The notes beneath the pieces were generated by a model, which was not told the DNA's origin, did no database searches, and saw only the letters and a list, made by a program, of their open reading frames with translations. Shown here one piece after another: positions 1 through 5,506 of a stretch of DNA of 6,175 nucleotides (the stretch's first letter is position 1; each line of letters opens with the position of its first letter). Made by a program: the position numbers and the translations under genes. Source of the DNA: Opitutaceae bacterium (GTDB taxonomy: Bacteria > Verrucomicrobiota > Verrucomicrobiae > Opitutales > Opitutaceae); contig JAISAX010000458.1 of the NCBI GenBank assembly GCA_031266495.1, forward strand, positions 1 to 6,175, written 5' to 3'.

Positions 1-3
1 ACG

Positions 4-15
4 CTGAAATTACGC
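4..15 (+). repeat. Short dispersed motif CTGANRTTACGC, copy 1
   Basis: CTGAAATTACGC lies 5 bases before the palindromic element that starts at 21. It matches 11 of 12 bases of the copy at 2394-2405. Other copies are at 2523-2534 (minus strand) and 4020-4031. All four sit beside palindromic repeats, so this may be the outer end of a composite dispersed element whose left part begins at or before the window edge. Confidence 0.5.
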
Positions 16-20
16 ATACA

Positions 21-231
21 GCCGGTCCGGGGATCGCACGCGTCTCGCGTGCCGTGTCCGGCGTCTCGCCGGACACGGTTCGGCTTGATTCGACTTAAGC
101 CGAATCAAGCCGAATCAAGTCGAGTTAAGTCGAAACCAATCGAAGCCAGTCGAAACCGGTCGAGACGCCGCCAAAGGCCTGGGCGAGACGCCCAGGCCGG
201 CACGCGAGACGCGTGCGCTCCCCGGACCGGC
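21..231. repeat. Nested palindromic element with 34-bp terminal inverted repeats
   Basis: Bases 21-54 and 198-231 are reverse complements at 33 of 34 positions (mismatch T34 against the complement of C218). Inside, the element is symmetrical: hairpins at 36-52 and 52-78 on the left and at 176-198 and 200-216 on the right, every one with the loop GTCTC or its complement GAGAC. The stem at 52-62/68-78 is 11 bp and perfect; the one at 176-184/190-198 is 9 bp and perfect. The centre (81-160) is a 10-bp tandem array. There is no coding potential inside, so if mobile it would be non-autonomous (MITE- or REP-like). It ends 53 bases before the first gene and could affect that gene's transcription. 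No target-site duplication is visible. Confidence 0.75.
81..160 (+). repeat. 10-bp tandem array, 8 degenerate units
   Basis: Eight consecutive 10-mers begin at 81, 91, 101 and so on. The best-conserved units are CGAATCAAGC (101) and CGAATCAAGT (111), and later ones drift to CGAAACCAAT, CGAAGCCAGT and CGAAACCGGT. The first unit is in opposite sense, so 79-92 and 101-114 form a perfect 14-bp inverted repeat with an 8-base spacer containing CTTAAG. There are no spacers, so this is not a CRISPR array. The period is close to one DNA helical turn. Confidence 0.8.
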
Positions 232-238
232 CCGGCAT

Positions 239-278
239 CGGCGAATACCGCGAATGAACGCGAACAACCGCGAATAAA
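239..278 (+). repeat. 10-bp tandem array, 4 units (CGCGAATNAA type)
   Basis: Units are CGGCGAATAC, CGCGAATGAA, CGCGAACAAC and CGCGAATAAA. The array ends 6 bases before the ATG at 285 and takes up the space where a ribosome binding site would be. The same unit type recurs at 5533-5562 and, inverted, around 5605-5630, so it is a dispersed sequence family and not a feature of this gene. Confidence 0.75.
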
Positions 279-284
279 CCACCC

Positions 285-2198
285 ATGAATCAACCACCGC
301 CGCTCCCCCCCCCTCCCCCCCCTGCCCCACCGGACACAGGATACCCTGCGCGCCTCGCGACATTGCGCGCCCTCGCCATTGCCCAGGCCGCCGGAGAAGT
401 CCCCGTTGACGAACACGGCAAACGCGAGGCCGTCCTCTTCGGAGCCAACGCCATCGTCAACCTGCTCCAGGGCCGCGACACCGCCGCCGCCAACGCCACC
501 CTGCGCCGCACCGCCGCCTGGTTCGACGCCGACGTCGCCGCCACCGAAGGGCGCAATCCTCGTGGCGAGGTGGACTTCGCCGCGTTCAAGCTCTGCCAGG
601 CCTGGCACCTCTTCCCCGCCCCTCCCGCCGCTCCCGCCACCGGCGCCCCCGATCCGCTCGAACCCGCCACACGCGAGGCCATCCGCCGCTTCTTCCTCAC
701 GCACGATTTCGCCAGCCTTTATCAGTCGGAAAACCATGTCCTCATGCTCCACGCCGCCCGCCACCTCATGGGCCAGGCATGGCCGGATGCCACGTTCGCC
801 GCCTACGGAAAAACCGGCGCGCAACTCGCCACCGGGGACGCCGCGTGGTTGCGCGAATTCCTGCGCCAGCGCGCGCGTTTCGGCTGGGGCGAGTTCGACT
901 CGGTCGGCTACCTCGTCATCGTTTGGGAAATCCTGCTCGGCCTCCGCCGCCACACTCGCGACACCATGCTCCGCCGCCTCGCCGGCATGACGCTCGACGT
1001 CCTCCTCGCCGGCATGGCCGCGCACTCCCGCGACGGCATGTATTGCGGCGCCCATGCCCGCATTTACCCGAATCACGCGCTCGACCACGCCGAGGAATCC
1101 GTCCGCTCCCTGCACTACCTTTATTTCGCCCCCCCCCCTCCCCTCTCGCCCTGCCTCCCGCCCTGCCTCCCACTCTACCTTCTCATCCCCTTCGCATCCG
1201 GCGGCGGCGGCGATGACTGGCGCCCCATACCCGCTGTCGTGGAAATCGCCTGTCGCCAGGACGAGGCCTGCGAAATCCGCGAACGCAAACACCTCCACAA
1301 CACCGCCGACGCGTTGCCTGTCGAACCCCTCCACGGCAGCATCCGCAAATACACATTTCGCTCCCCTCGCTGCATTCTCGGCTGCATCCAATATCAGGAT
1401 ACATACCCGTCGAACGCCACTTGTCCGTGCCACAACCACTACGAACTCCCGGTCCCCGCCGACCAGCGCGACACCGCCGGCTACGCGCAGCACCAGCAGC
1501 ACAACTGGGATCTTACCTTCACCGCTCCCGCCACCCGTCGCACCGACGCCCGCATTTTTACCCATCACCCCGGCGACGACCCCACGCACAATTACTGGAC
1601 CGGCGACCGCCTTTGCGGCTGCGGACATTTTTTCCAGAACAAAAACGCCCTCGTCGCGCTCTACGACATCGCCCCCGCGCAACCGAATCATTTCATCCAC
1701 GCCCACCTGCCGCGCGCCGCGTTCGACGAGGTGGTGATCGACGACGACCCGGTCAACAACGGCTGGATATTTGTCCGTGCCGGCGACGCCTTTGCCGGTC
1801 TCCGCTTCTCCTCCGCCTGGCGCTGGACGACCACCGGCGAGTGGGCGCACCGCGAGATCGTCAGCGACGGCCTCCGCCACGCCATCGTCTGCGAGACCGG
1901 CGACACCGCAACCAGCCCCGATTTTGCTGCCTTCCGCCAAAAACTCCACGCCACCCGAATCACCTTTGACCGCGAAGCCATGACCCTGGAATACCATTCC
2001 GCGCAAGCCGGAATCCTGTTTCTGGATACACACGGGACGCGCCATCTGGACGGTTCTCCCGTCAACCTCGACTATCCCGGCCACGCCTCGCCGTACATGT
2101 ATTCCGCCTGGGGCAGCGGCGTATTCGGGTTCCCCGCCGCCCCCCCGTCCGCCCCTCCCGCCGCGCCCCCGGCCACGCTCGATTTCACCAGCCGATAA
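285..2198 (+). CDS. Uncharacterised 637-aa protein, possibly polysaccharide-lyase-like architecture
   Basis: I do not recognise a named family with certainty. The frame is open for 637 codons with strong GC-rich codon use. A proline run (residues 4-16) precedes a largely helical half (about 20-280) with the motifs SENH (148-151) and NHALDH (263-268). A low-complexity insertion covers about 282-309. A beta-rich half follows (about 310-620), containing LCGCGHFFQNKNALVALYD (443 onward), HAHLPRAAFDEV and GWIFVRAGDAFAGLR. This helical-toroid plus beta-sandwich layout recalls heparinase II/III and alginate-lyase-type proteins, but that is inference; catalytic residues cannot be assigned. Cysteines and histidines cluster at C363, C367, C380, C382, H383, H385, C444, C446 and H448. 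The last 21 residues are Ala/Pro-rich. No signal peptide or membrane segment is seen, suggesting a cytoplasmic protein. ATG 285 is the only ATG before residue 100, but it lacks a clear Shine-Dalgarno sequence because a repeat array lies directly upstream. Confidence 0.8.
   Translation: MNQPPPLPPPPPPAPPDTGYPARLATLRALAIAQAAGEVPVDEHGKREAVLFGANAIVNLLQGRDTAAANATLRRTAAWFDADVAATEGRNPRGEVDFAAFKLCQAWHLFPAPPAAPATGAPDPLEPATREAIRRFFLTHDFASLYQSENHVLMLHAARHLMGQAWPDATFAAYGKTGAQLATGDAAWLREFLRQRARFGWGEFDSVGYLVIVWEILLGLRRHTRDTMLRRLAGMTLDVLLAGMAAHSRDGMYCGAHARIYPNHALDHAEESVRSLHYLYFAPPPPLSPCLPPCLPLYLLIPFASGGGGDDWRPIPAVVEIACRQDEACEIRERKHLHNTADALPVEPLHGSIRKYTFRSPRCILGCIQYQDTYPSNATCPCHNHYELPVPADQRDTAGYAQHQQHNWDLTFTAPATRRTDARIFTHHPGDDPTHNYWTGDRLCGCGHFFQNKNALVALYDIAPAQPNHFIHAHLPRAAFDEVVIDDDPVNNGWIFVRAGDAFAGLRFSSAWRWTTTGEWAHREIVSDGLRHAIVCETGDTATSPDFAAFRQKLHATRITFDREAMTLEYHSAQAGILFLDTHGTRHLDGSPVNLDYPGHASPYMYSAWGSGVFGFPAAPPSAPPAAPPATLDFTSR
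1128..1211 (+). repeat. In-frame low-complexity insertion in the first gene
   Basis: This stretch opens with a run of ten C (1129-1138), continues with two copies of a CCCTGCCTCCC unit, and ends in a GGC repeat (1200-1211). It encodes APPPPLSPCLPPCLPL followed by a hydrophobic patch and GGGG, residues about 282-309. It interrupts otherwise normal globular sequence between HYLYF and DDWRPIPAVVEIA, yet keeps the frame. Together with C9 and C8 runs at 305-322, it is a site where slipped-strand length change could switch the frame. Confidence 0.6.
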
Positions 2199-2306
2199 TA
2201 TCCTCCGGATGAAACTTCAGCCTTTTGACCTTCGGCTTTTCAGACATTCGACCGGTCGCTACCCCGGATATTTCATGGAAAATGATTTTCCCTCGAAAAC
2301 TATTGA

Positions 2307-2384
2307 ATGGCCGCAAAAAGGCACAAAAGGCGCCAAAAAATACAGCTCGTTATTTTTGCGCCTTTTGTGCCTTTTTGCGGCCAT
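2307..2384. terminator. Long hairpin, 27-bp perfect stem, between convergent genes
   Basis: Bases 2307-2333 are the exact reverse complement of 2358-2384 (ATGGCCGC at the foot, then A-rich blocks). A/T tracts inside the arms (2335-2342 and 2350-2357) extend the stem with a bulge. It begins 109 bases after the stop at 2198 and ends 166 bases before the stop of the opposite-strand nuclease gene, so it could stop transcription in both directions. The stem holds T-rich blocks rather than a separate T tail. It may instead be a dispersed palindromic repeat inserted here; A runs recur about every 9-10 bases. The rest of 2199-2306 shows only a short palindrome (GGAAAAT-G-ATTTTCC, 2277-2291). Confidence 0.55.
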
Positions 2385-2392
2385 CTTGTGAA

Positions 2393-2535
2393 ACTGATAT
2401 TACGCGGATCGACCGTAGGGGCGTCGCTTGCGACGCCCATGCCAAGCGGTCAGTATTGGCGTATCTCCCGTTGTGATCAGGTTTTTGCGGGCTTCGCAAG
2501 CGAAGCCCCTACGTAAGGCATCGCGTAACATCAGT
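2393..2535. mobile_element. REPIN/BIME-like pair of inverted REPs with flanking inverted ends
   Basis: REP 1 on the plus strand is GTAG (2415-2418) followed by the hairpin GGGCGTCG-CTTG-CGACGCCC (2419-2438). REP 2 on the minus strand is GTAG (complement of 2509-2512) followed by GGGCTTCG-CTTG-CGAAGCCC (complement of 2489-2508). The two 24-mers match at 22 of 24 positions, and the two differences pair with each other. The outer ends ACTGATATTACGCG (2393-2406) and the complement of 2522-2535 match at 13 of 14. A GTAG foot plus an imperfect palindrome, in inverted pairs, is the known layout of REPs moved by RAYT (Y1 HUH) transposases. No RAYT gene is in the window. Confidence 0.75.
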
Positions 2536-2550
2536 TATGAAATATCCGGG

Positions 2551-3660
2551 CTAACGGGAACGGTGTTCGGAGCGAAGGCGTTCGAGACGGGCGTTGAGTT
2601 CGGCGAGAGATTTGCCAATGAGGTGGTTACGCGGCGTCACCTTTTTGCCCAGAATTTCCTGCATCACCTGAATGCGTCCAATCAACTCGCCTTCTTCACG
2701 ACCTCGTTCAAGCCCTCGTTCAAGCCCTCGTTCAAGCCCTTGCTCAAGGCCTTTCTGTATTCCTTCGTATTCAAGTCGTTCTGCTGTGCTCATAAATGTC
2801 TTCTTTTGTTCGGTTGGGACGGTGGAGGTGACAATCTGCTCGATCTCCTGATTTTTCAACTCGGAAGAACGCAGCAGGTACGTCCAGAACTGTCTGGCGA
2901 TGGCTTTGATCGCAGCCTGATCGGGATCGGCAAAAAATTCATTCAGCAGACGCGAGATTTTGCGAATGTCCATTATCCCCAGTCGTTCGCCCTGAAGTGC
3001 TCCGAGGATGGCGCGCGCAAGATGGCCGTCGGCCAGCTTTTCAAAGGGAAGCCCGGCGAGTTCTACCACGATAAATCCGCAGTCGGGCATGAATGTGCGC
3101 GCCCACTTTTCCATGCCCGGAGGCACGTTGATCAAATCGGCCAATCGCCAGACTTTTCCCCATTTGCCGGGACCGGGATGTAATACCATCGGCACGACAA
3201 GCGGGAGTTTTTCCCGGGGTTCCGCCCGGTCCCGCCTGTCCTGCTGCCAGACCAATACCGTCTCTTCAACGACGCGTTGCGCCATGAACCTGTCGATCTT
3301 CGTCTGGTGCTCGATCAAAATATAAAAATGCACCTCTCCTCCGGCGACTTTTACCCGATACACAATATCCTCGCGCCGTTCGGCAAGCGATTCGTTTATG
3401 CCGGAAATCGGGCTGACCTTGAGCGATTTCCATTTGATCTGCGCCACCATTTCCGACGGCAGCCATTCCCTCAAAAATTGCCGCGCCACTACGGGTAATG
3501 AAAACGCATGACGAAAAAGCCGGTCGTGGTCCCGCTTTCCGTTGTCTTTCCCGTTGTCTGCCGTTCCCGGCGCAGGCTCCGGCGCGATCCCGGGCCTGGA
3601 TGCGGACGCGGGGACTGACACCAGCCTGGCGTCGGGTGCGAATTCATTCGGGGTTGTCAT
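2551..3660 (-). CDS. Rpn/YhgA-family PD-(D/E)XK nuclease (transposase_31 domain)
   Basis: This 369-aa protein has a disordered N-terminus (1-42), then HDRLFRHAFSLP (45-56), typical of the Rpn (recombination-promoting nuclease, transposase_31/YhgA-like) family. The nuclease core follows: KWKSLKVSP (77-84), REDIVYRVK (96-104) with the likely metal-binding D98, then YILIEHQT (113-120) with E117 and Q119, giving a D...ExQ form of the PD-(D/E)XK site. LPLVVPMVLHPG (152-163) is also family-typical. The C-terminus carries GLEQGLERGLERGLERGREEG-like repeats (304-324), usual in this family, before a charged helix. Known members cleave DNA and promote RecA-independent recombination. I chose ATG 3660: the frame stays open to 4173, but that extension reads through dispersed palindromes, and the family sequence starts after 3660. 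No good Shine-Dalgarno is seen. The gene is divergent from the LacI gene and looks less GC-rich than the first gene, consistent with acquisition. Confidence 0.85.
   Translation of the reverse strand: MTTPNEFAPDARLVSVPASASRPGIAPEPAPGTADNGKDNGKRDHDRLFRHAFSLPVVARQFLREWLPSEMVAQIKWKSLKVSPISGINESLAERREDIVYRVKVAGGEVHFYILIEHQTKIDRFMAQRVVEETVLVWQQDRRDRAEPREKLPLVVPMVLHPGPGKWGKVWRLADLINVPPGMEKWARTFMPDCGFIVVELAGLPFEKLADGHLARAILGALQGERLGIMDIRKISRLLNEFFADPDQAAIKAIARQFWTYLLRSSELKNQEIEQIVTSTVPTEQKKTFMSTAERLEYEGIQKGLEQGLERGLERGLERGREEGELIGRIQVMQEILGKKVTPRNHLIGKSLAELNARLERLRSEHRSR
2703..2750. repeat. 12-bp tandem repeat in the nuclease gene
   Basis: CTCGTTCAAGCC occurs three times exactly (2703, 2715, 2727), followed by one degenerate unit CTTGCTCAAGGC (2739-2750). 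On the coding strand this gives the GLER/GLEQ tetrapeptide repeats. A 12-bp unit preserves the reading frame, so copy-number change alters protein length without breaking it. Confidence 0.9.
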
Positions 3661-3772
3661 TTCCGGAAAATCAAAGCGTTTCTCCAAAACAGGCCAAGCT
3701 TTGTTGTTTCTGCCCCGGATGTTTTCATGAGGGGAGGTCAATGGATTTGCGCACGAAGTGCCGCGTCCTCTG

Positions 3773-3944
3773 GCTCTGTGTGCGCGACCAGGATATGCGC
3801 TGGATTTCACCACCCCCGGGAAGGTCAACCTCTGATCGTGACCTCCGCAATTCCCGAGCCAGGTTCCATCGCCCTGCTCGCCCCGCCGGAGCCGCGCTGA
3901 TCTCCGCGGCCGCGAGTCGTTGTCTCCGCCGGAACGCCCGCTGA
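3773..3944 (+). pseudogene. Frameshifted remnant of a PEP-CTERM exosortase-substrate tail
   Basis: Three successive frames rebuild a classic C-terminus. Frame one (from about 3791) reads GYALDFTTPGKVN. Frame two (3829-3882) reads PLIVTSAIPEPGSIALLA, with the PEP-CTERM signature at 3853-3861. Frame three (3885-3944) reads AGAALISAAASRCLRRNAR and stops at TGA 3942-3944. Each change is consistent with loss of one base, near 3828-3835 and near 3883. The assembled order is Pro-Glu-Pro, hydrophobic helix, basic tail, as in proteins sorted by exosortase to the cell surface. Nothing recognisable of the protein body remains upstream, where the nuclease gene begins on the other strand at 3660. The residual second frame would end early at TGA 3898. 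This is inferred from motif reconstruction; sequencing errors are an alternative for the frameshifts but not for the missing body. Confidence 0.65.
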
Positions 3945-3955
3945 CAGACATCCAC

Positions 3956-3978
3956 GGTTTTGTCAGCCTGACAAAACC
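3956..3978 (+). terminator. Hairpin after the PEP-CTERM remnant, probable old terminator
   Basis: GGTTTTGTCA-GCC-TGACAAAACC forms a perfect 10-bp stem with a 3-base loop, starting 11 bases after the remnant's TGA. The position fits a terminator of the lost gene. No T-run follows (CTCCCG), so present activity is uncertain. Confidence 0.5.
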
Positions 3979-3986
3979 CTCCCGAG

Positions 3987-4009
3987 CCTGGAGCGGCGGA
4001 GCCGCACCC
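3987..4009 (+). repeat. REP-like palindrome, GGAG foot, copy A
   Basis: A GGAG tetranucleotide (3990-3993) stands at the base of a small hairpin GCGGC-GGA-GCCGC (3993-4005). The 23 bases match the minus strand of 5697-5719 at 21 of 23 positions, so this is a dispersed repeat. GTAG or GGAG at the foot of a palindrome is typical of REP sequences. Confidence 0.6.
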
Positions 4010-4018
4010 AAAGTATTC

Positions 4019-4096
4019 ACTGACGTTACGCGAAGCGTCGTGGTGCGGTGCGGGCGTCTCGCCCGCTCCGGGAGTGGCATGGGCATCTTGCCCATG
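4019..4096. repeat. Mosaic of motif copy 4 and two palindromes
   Basis: ACTGACGTTACGCGAAGC (4019-4036) matches the outer end of the REPIN-like element (complement of 2518-2535) at 16 of 18. It is followed by hairpin GCGGGC-GTCTC-GCCCGC (4050-4066), with GGAG at its foot on the minus strand (4066-4069), and hairpin CATGGGC-ATCTT-GCCCATG (4078-4096). The GTCTC loop is the same as in the 21-231 element. The mosaic lies in the divergent intergenic region between the nuclease and LacI genes and explains why the nuclease frame stays open there without being coding. Confidence 0.7.
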
Positions 4097-4141
4097 AACG
4101 TTGCCACACCGGAACCTGTCCTCTTTCTGAAATGCGCCTGT

Positions 4142-4167
4142 GCGTCCGTGCGGACTTGTCCGGACGC
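4142..4167. promoter_or_regulatory. Inverted repeat upstream of the LacI gene, possible operator
   Basis: GCGTCCG (4142-4148) and CGGACGC (4161-4167) are a perfect 7-bp inverted repeat, with inner repeats of GTCCG/CGGAC between them. LacI-family proteins bind palindromes and often control their own gene, so this is a candidate autoregulatory site 45 bases before the chosen start. The size and 12-base gap are not specifically LacI-like, and it could be one more dispersed palindrome. Confidence 0.3.
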
Positions 4168-4175
4168 AAACACGC

Positions 4176-4205
4176 TTGACTGCCGTGCCGGTTCGCCCGG
4201 ATACG
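4176..4205 (+). promoter_or_regulatory. Weak sigma70-like promoter candidate for the LacI gene
   Basis: TTGACT (4176-4181) and GATACG (4200-4205) are separated by 18 bases. Transcription would start about at the GTG at 4212, giving a leaderless or nearly leaderless message, which would fit the absence of a clear Shine-Dalgarno sequence. The -10 match is poor, so this is tentative. Confidence 0.25.
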
Positions 4206-4211
4206 AACACC

Positions 4212-5405
4212 GTGCCCCCCACCGGTCAGGTCAATCTCCAGCAAGTGGCCGAATACGCGAACGTGAGCGTAAGCACGGCCTCGCGCTGCCTGCGCGGAGA
4301 CACCCGGTTCACGACGGAAACGCGCCGGCGCGTCGAAACGACCGCGCACGCACTCGGCTACCGTCCAGACCCGATGCTGCGCGCGCTGGTCGCGTACCGC
4401 ACGCGCAAGAAACGCGCCCCGGTGCGCGCCGGGCTTGCCTGGCTGCACCCGTACAAAGGCGGACTGCGCAAGGCCCCCGTGCCGCGCCACCGCCTGCTGT
4501 CGATGTTTGCCGGCGCCCGGCAACGCGCGGAAGCGCTCGGCTACCGCCTGGTCGAAATGGCCTTGCCCGACGAAGCGGCGGTGCCCGCGGTGCAACGCAT
4601 CATCGCCGCGCGCGGCATCGAAGGGGCGGTGCTGTGCTCCGTGCGCCGCTCGCCGGTATGCACAGGGTTCGATTTCTCACGGATTGCGGCGGTGTCGGTG
4701 GGCTACCCGACCGGGGAACAACCGGATTTCCCGACGATTGTGCCGCATTATTTCCGCGGAGCGGTGCGGGCGCTCGACGAATTGCGCCGCCGGTCCGGGC
4801 GCAGGATCGGTCTGGCTTTGTTTGACGACACCGATGTGCACACCGATCACCTCATCCATTCCGCGTTCGCCTACATGCGCGAGGTGCGCCCGGAGATTGC
4901 ATGGACTCCTGCGCTGATCCGGCGGGAGCGCTGGAAAAACTGTATCGAAACCTTCCGCGAGTGGTATCTGGAACACCGCCCCGACAGCATTCTCACCAAC
5001 GAGTGGCGCATCATCCACGTCATCCTGCGCCAGGGCCACTCGGTGCCGGGTGACGTCAACGTGGTGCTCACCGACATCGCGCATCCCACTGCCGTATGCG
5101 GCGGCATTTACGAGAACGCGCAAACGCTGGGCGTCTGTGCGATCAACCAGCTCGACGGCATGATCCGCCAACGCGAATTTGGCCTGCCCGAACGGATACA
5201 ACACACCTTTGTCGAGAACCCCTGGATGGACGGTCCCACGATCCGTCCGCTGGCCGACGCGACGCCAGAGGAACTGGCCCGCCGGGCCGAAGCCCTGTGC
5301 CGGTTCCGGCAGATGCAGGTGCCCCCGCTTCCGAGAAAATCCTTTGCCCGTCACCTTCCCGACATCGGTTACGGCTATGGCGTGCCTGCCCCCGTGCGGG
5401 TTTAG
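4212..5405 (+). CDS. LacI-family transcriptional regulator
   Basis: This 397-aa DNA-binding regulator probably controls carbohydrate genes. Residues 7-29 (VNLQQVAEYANVSVSTASRC onward) are the LacI helix-turn-helix, followed by a second helix and GYRPDPMLRALVAYR (49-63), where the hinge helix lies. The rest is a periplasmic-binding-protein-like effector domain: GLAWLHP (74-80) opens its first strand, AALLCSV-like GAVLCSV and GRRIGLALFDD are later core strands, and DSILTNEW plus NVVLTDI match the usual C-terminal subdomain pattern. The effector cannot be read from the sequence. I chose GTG 4212 because the helix-turn-helix begins six residues later; in-frame GTGs at 4140 and 4185 would add 24 or 9 residues without family character. 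The upstream in-frame stop is at 4128. The C-terminal 40 residues (from TPEELARRAE) are a charged, proline-rich tail. The gene is convergent with the downstream MFS gene, a possible target. Confidence 0.9.
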   Translation: MPPTGQVNLQQVAEYANVSVSTASRCLRGDTRFTTETRRRVETTAHALGYRPDPMLRALVAYRTRKKRAPVRAGLAWLHPYKGGLRKAPVPRHRLLSMFAGARQRAEALGYRLVEMALPDEAAVPAVQRIIAARGIEGAVLCSVRRSPVCTGFDFSRIAAVSVGYPTGEQPDFPTIVPHYFRGAVRALDELRRRSGRRIGLALFDDTDVHTDHLIHSAFAYMREVRPEIAWTPALIRRERWKNCIETFREWYLEHRPDSILTNEWRIIHVILRQGHSVPGDVNVVLTDIAHPTAVCGGIYENAQTLGVCAINQLDGMIRQREFGLPERIQHTFVENPWMDGPTIRPLADATPEELARRAEALCRFRQMQVPPLPRKSFARHLPDIGYGYGVPAPVRV

Positions 5406-5438
5406 TCTCAATACTGCCTGGTTAACGTCTTTTTAAAC

Positions 5439-5468
5439 CACTAATAGACACTGATGAACACTGATAAA
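5439..5468 (+). repeat. 10-bp tandem array, 3 units (CACTRATNAA type)
   Basis: Units are CACTAATAGA, CACTGATGAA and CACTGATAAA, starting 34 bases after the LacI stop. This is a different sequence from the CGCGAAT arrays but has the same 10-bp period. Between the stop and the array there is only a weak inverted repeat (TGGTT/AACCA), so no convincing terminator is seen for the LacI gene. Confidence 0.7.
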
Positions 5469-5506
5469 AAGCCGTGGGATTCATTTATTATAGACAGGTT
5501 GATTCA

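Noticed and set aside
81..160. CRISPR array
   Set aside because: The units are 10 bp and contiguous, with no spacers.
105..2084. 659-codon open frame on the minus strand opposite the first gene
   Set aside because: It is the antisense shadow of a GC-rich gene: glycine/valine/alanine-rich composition, no recognisable domain, and it runs through the palindromic and 10-bp repeats at its end.
2209..2391. Small protein of 60 residues after the first gene
   Set aside because: More than a third of it is translated from the two arms of the 27-bp hairpin, which points to repeat DNA rather than a gene.
2428..3183. 251-codon plus-strand open frame with SFKP repeats
   Set aside because: It is opposite the Rpn gene, and its repeats are the reverse reading of the GLER codons.
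3736..3741. TTGACC on the minus strand as a -35 box for the Rpn gene
   Set aside because: No acceptable -10 hexamer lies 16-18 bases downstream.
3661..4173. 171-residue N-terminal extension of the Rpn nuclease
   Set aside because: It translates dispersed palindromes (MGKMPMPL is the 4078-4096 hairpin) and the antisense of the PEP-CTERM remnant; family similarity begins only after ATG 3660.
3920..4825. Open frames of 301 codons (plus) and 189 codons at 4026-4595 (minus)
   Set aside because: Both overlap the clear LacI helix-turn-helix coding region in other frames and show no domain of their own.
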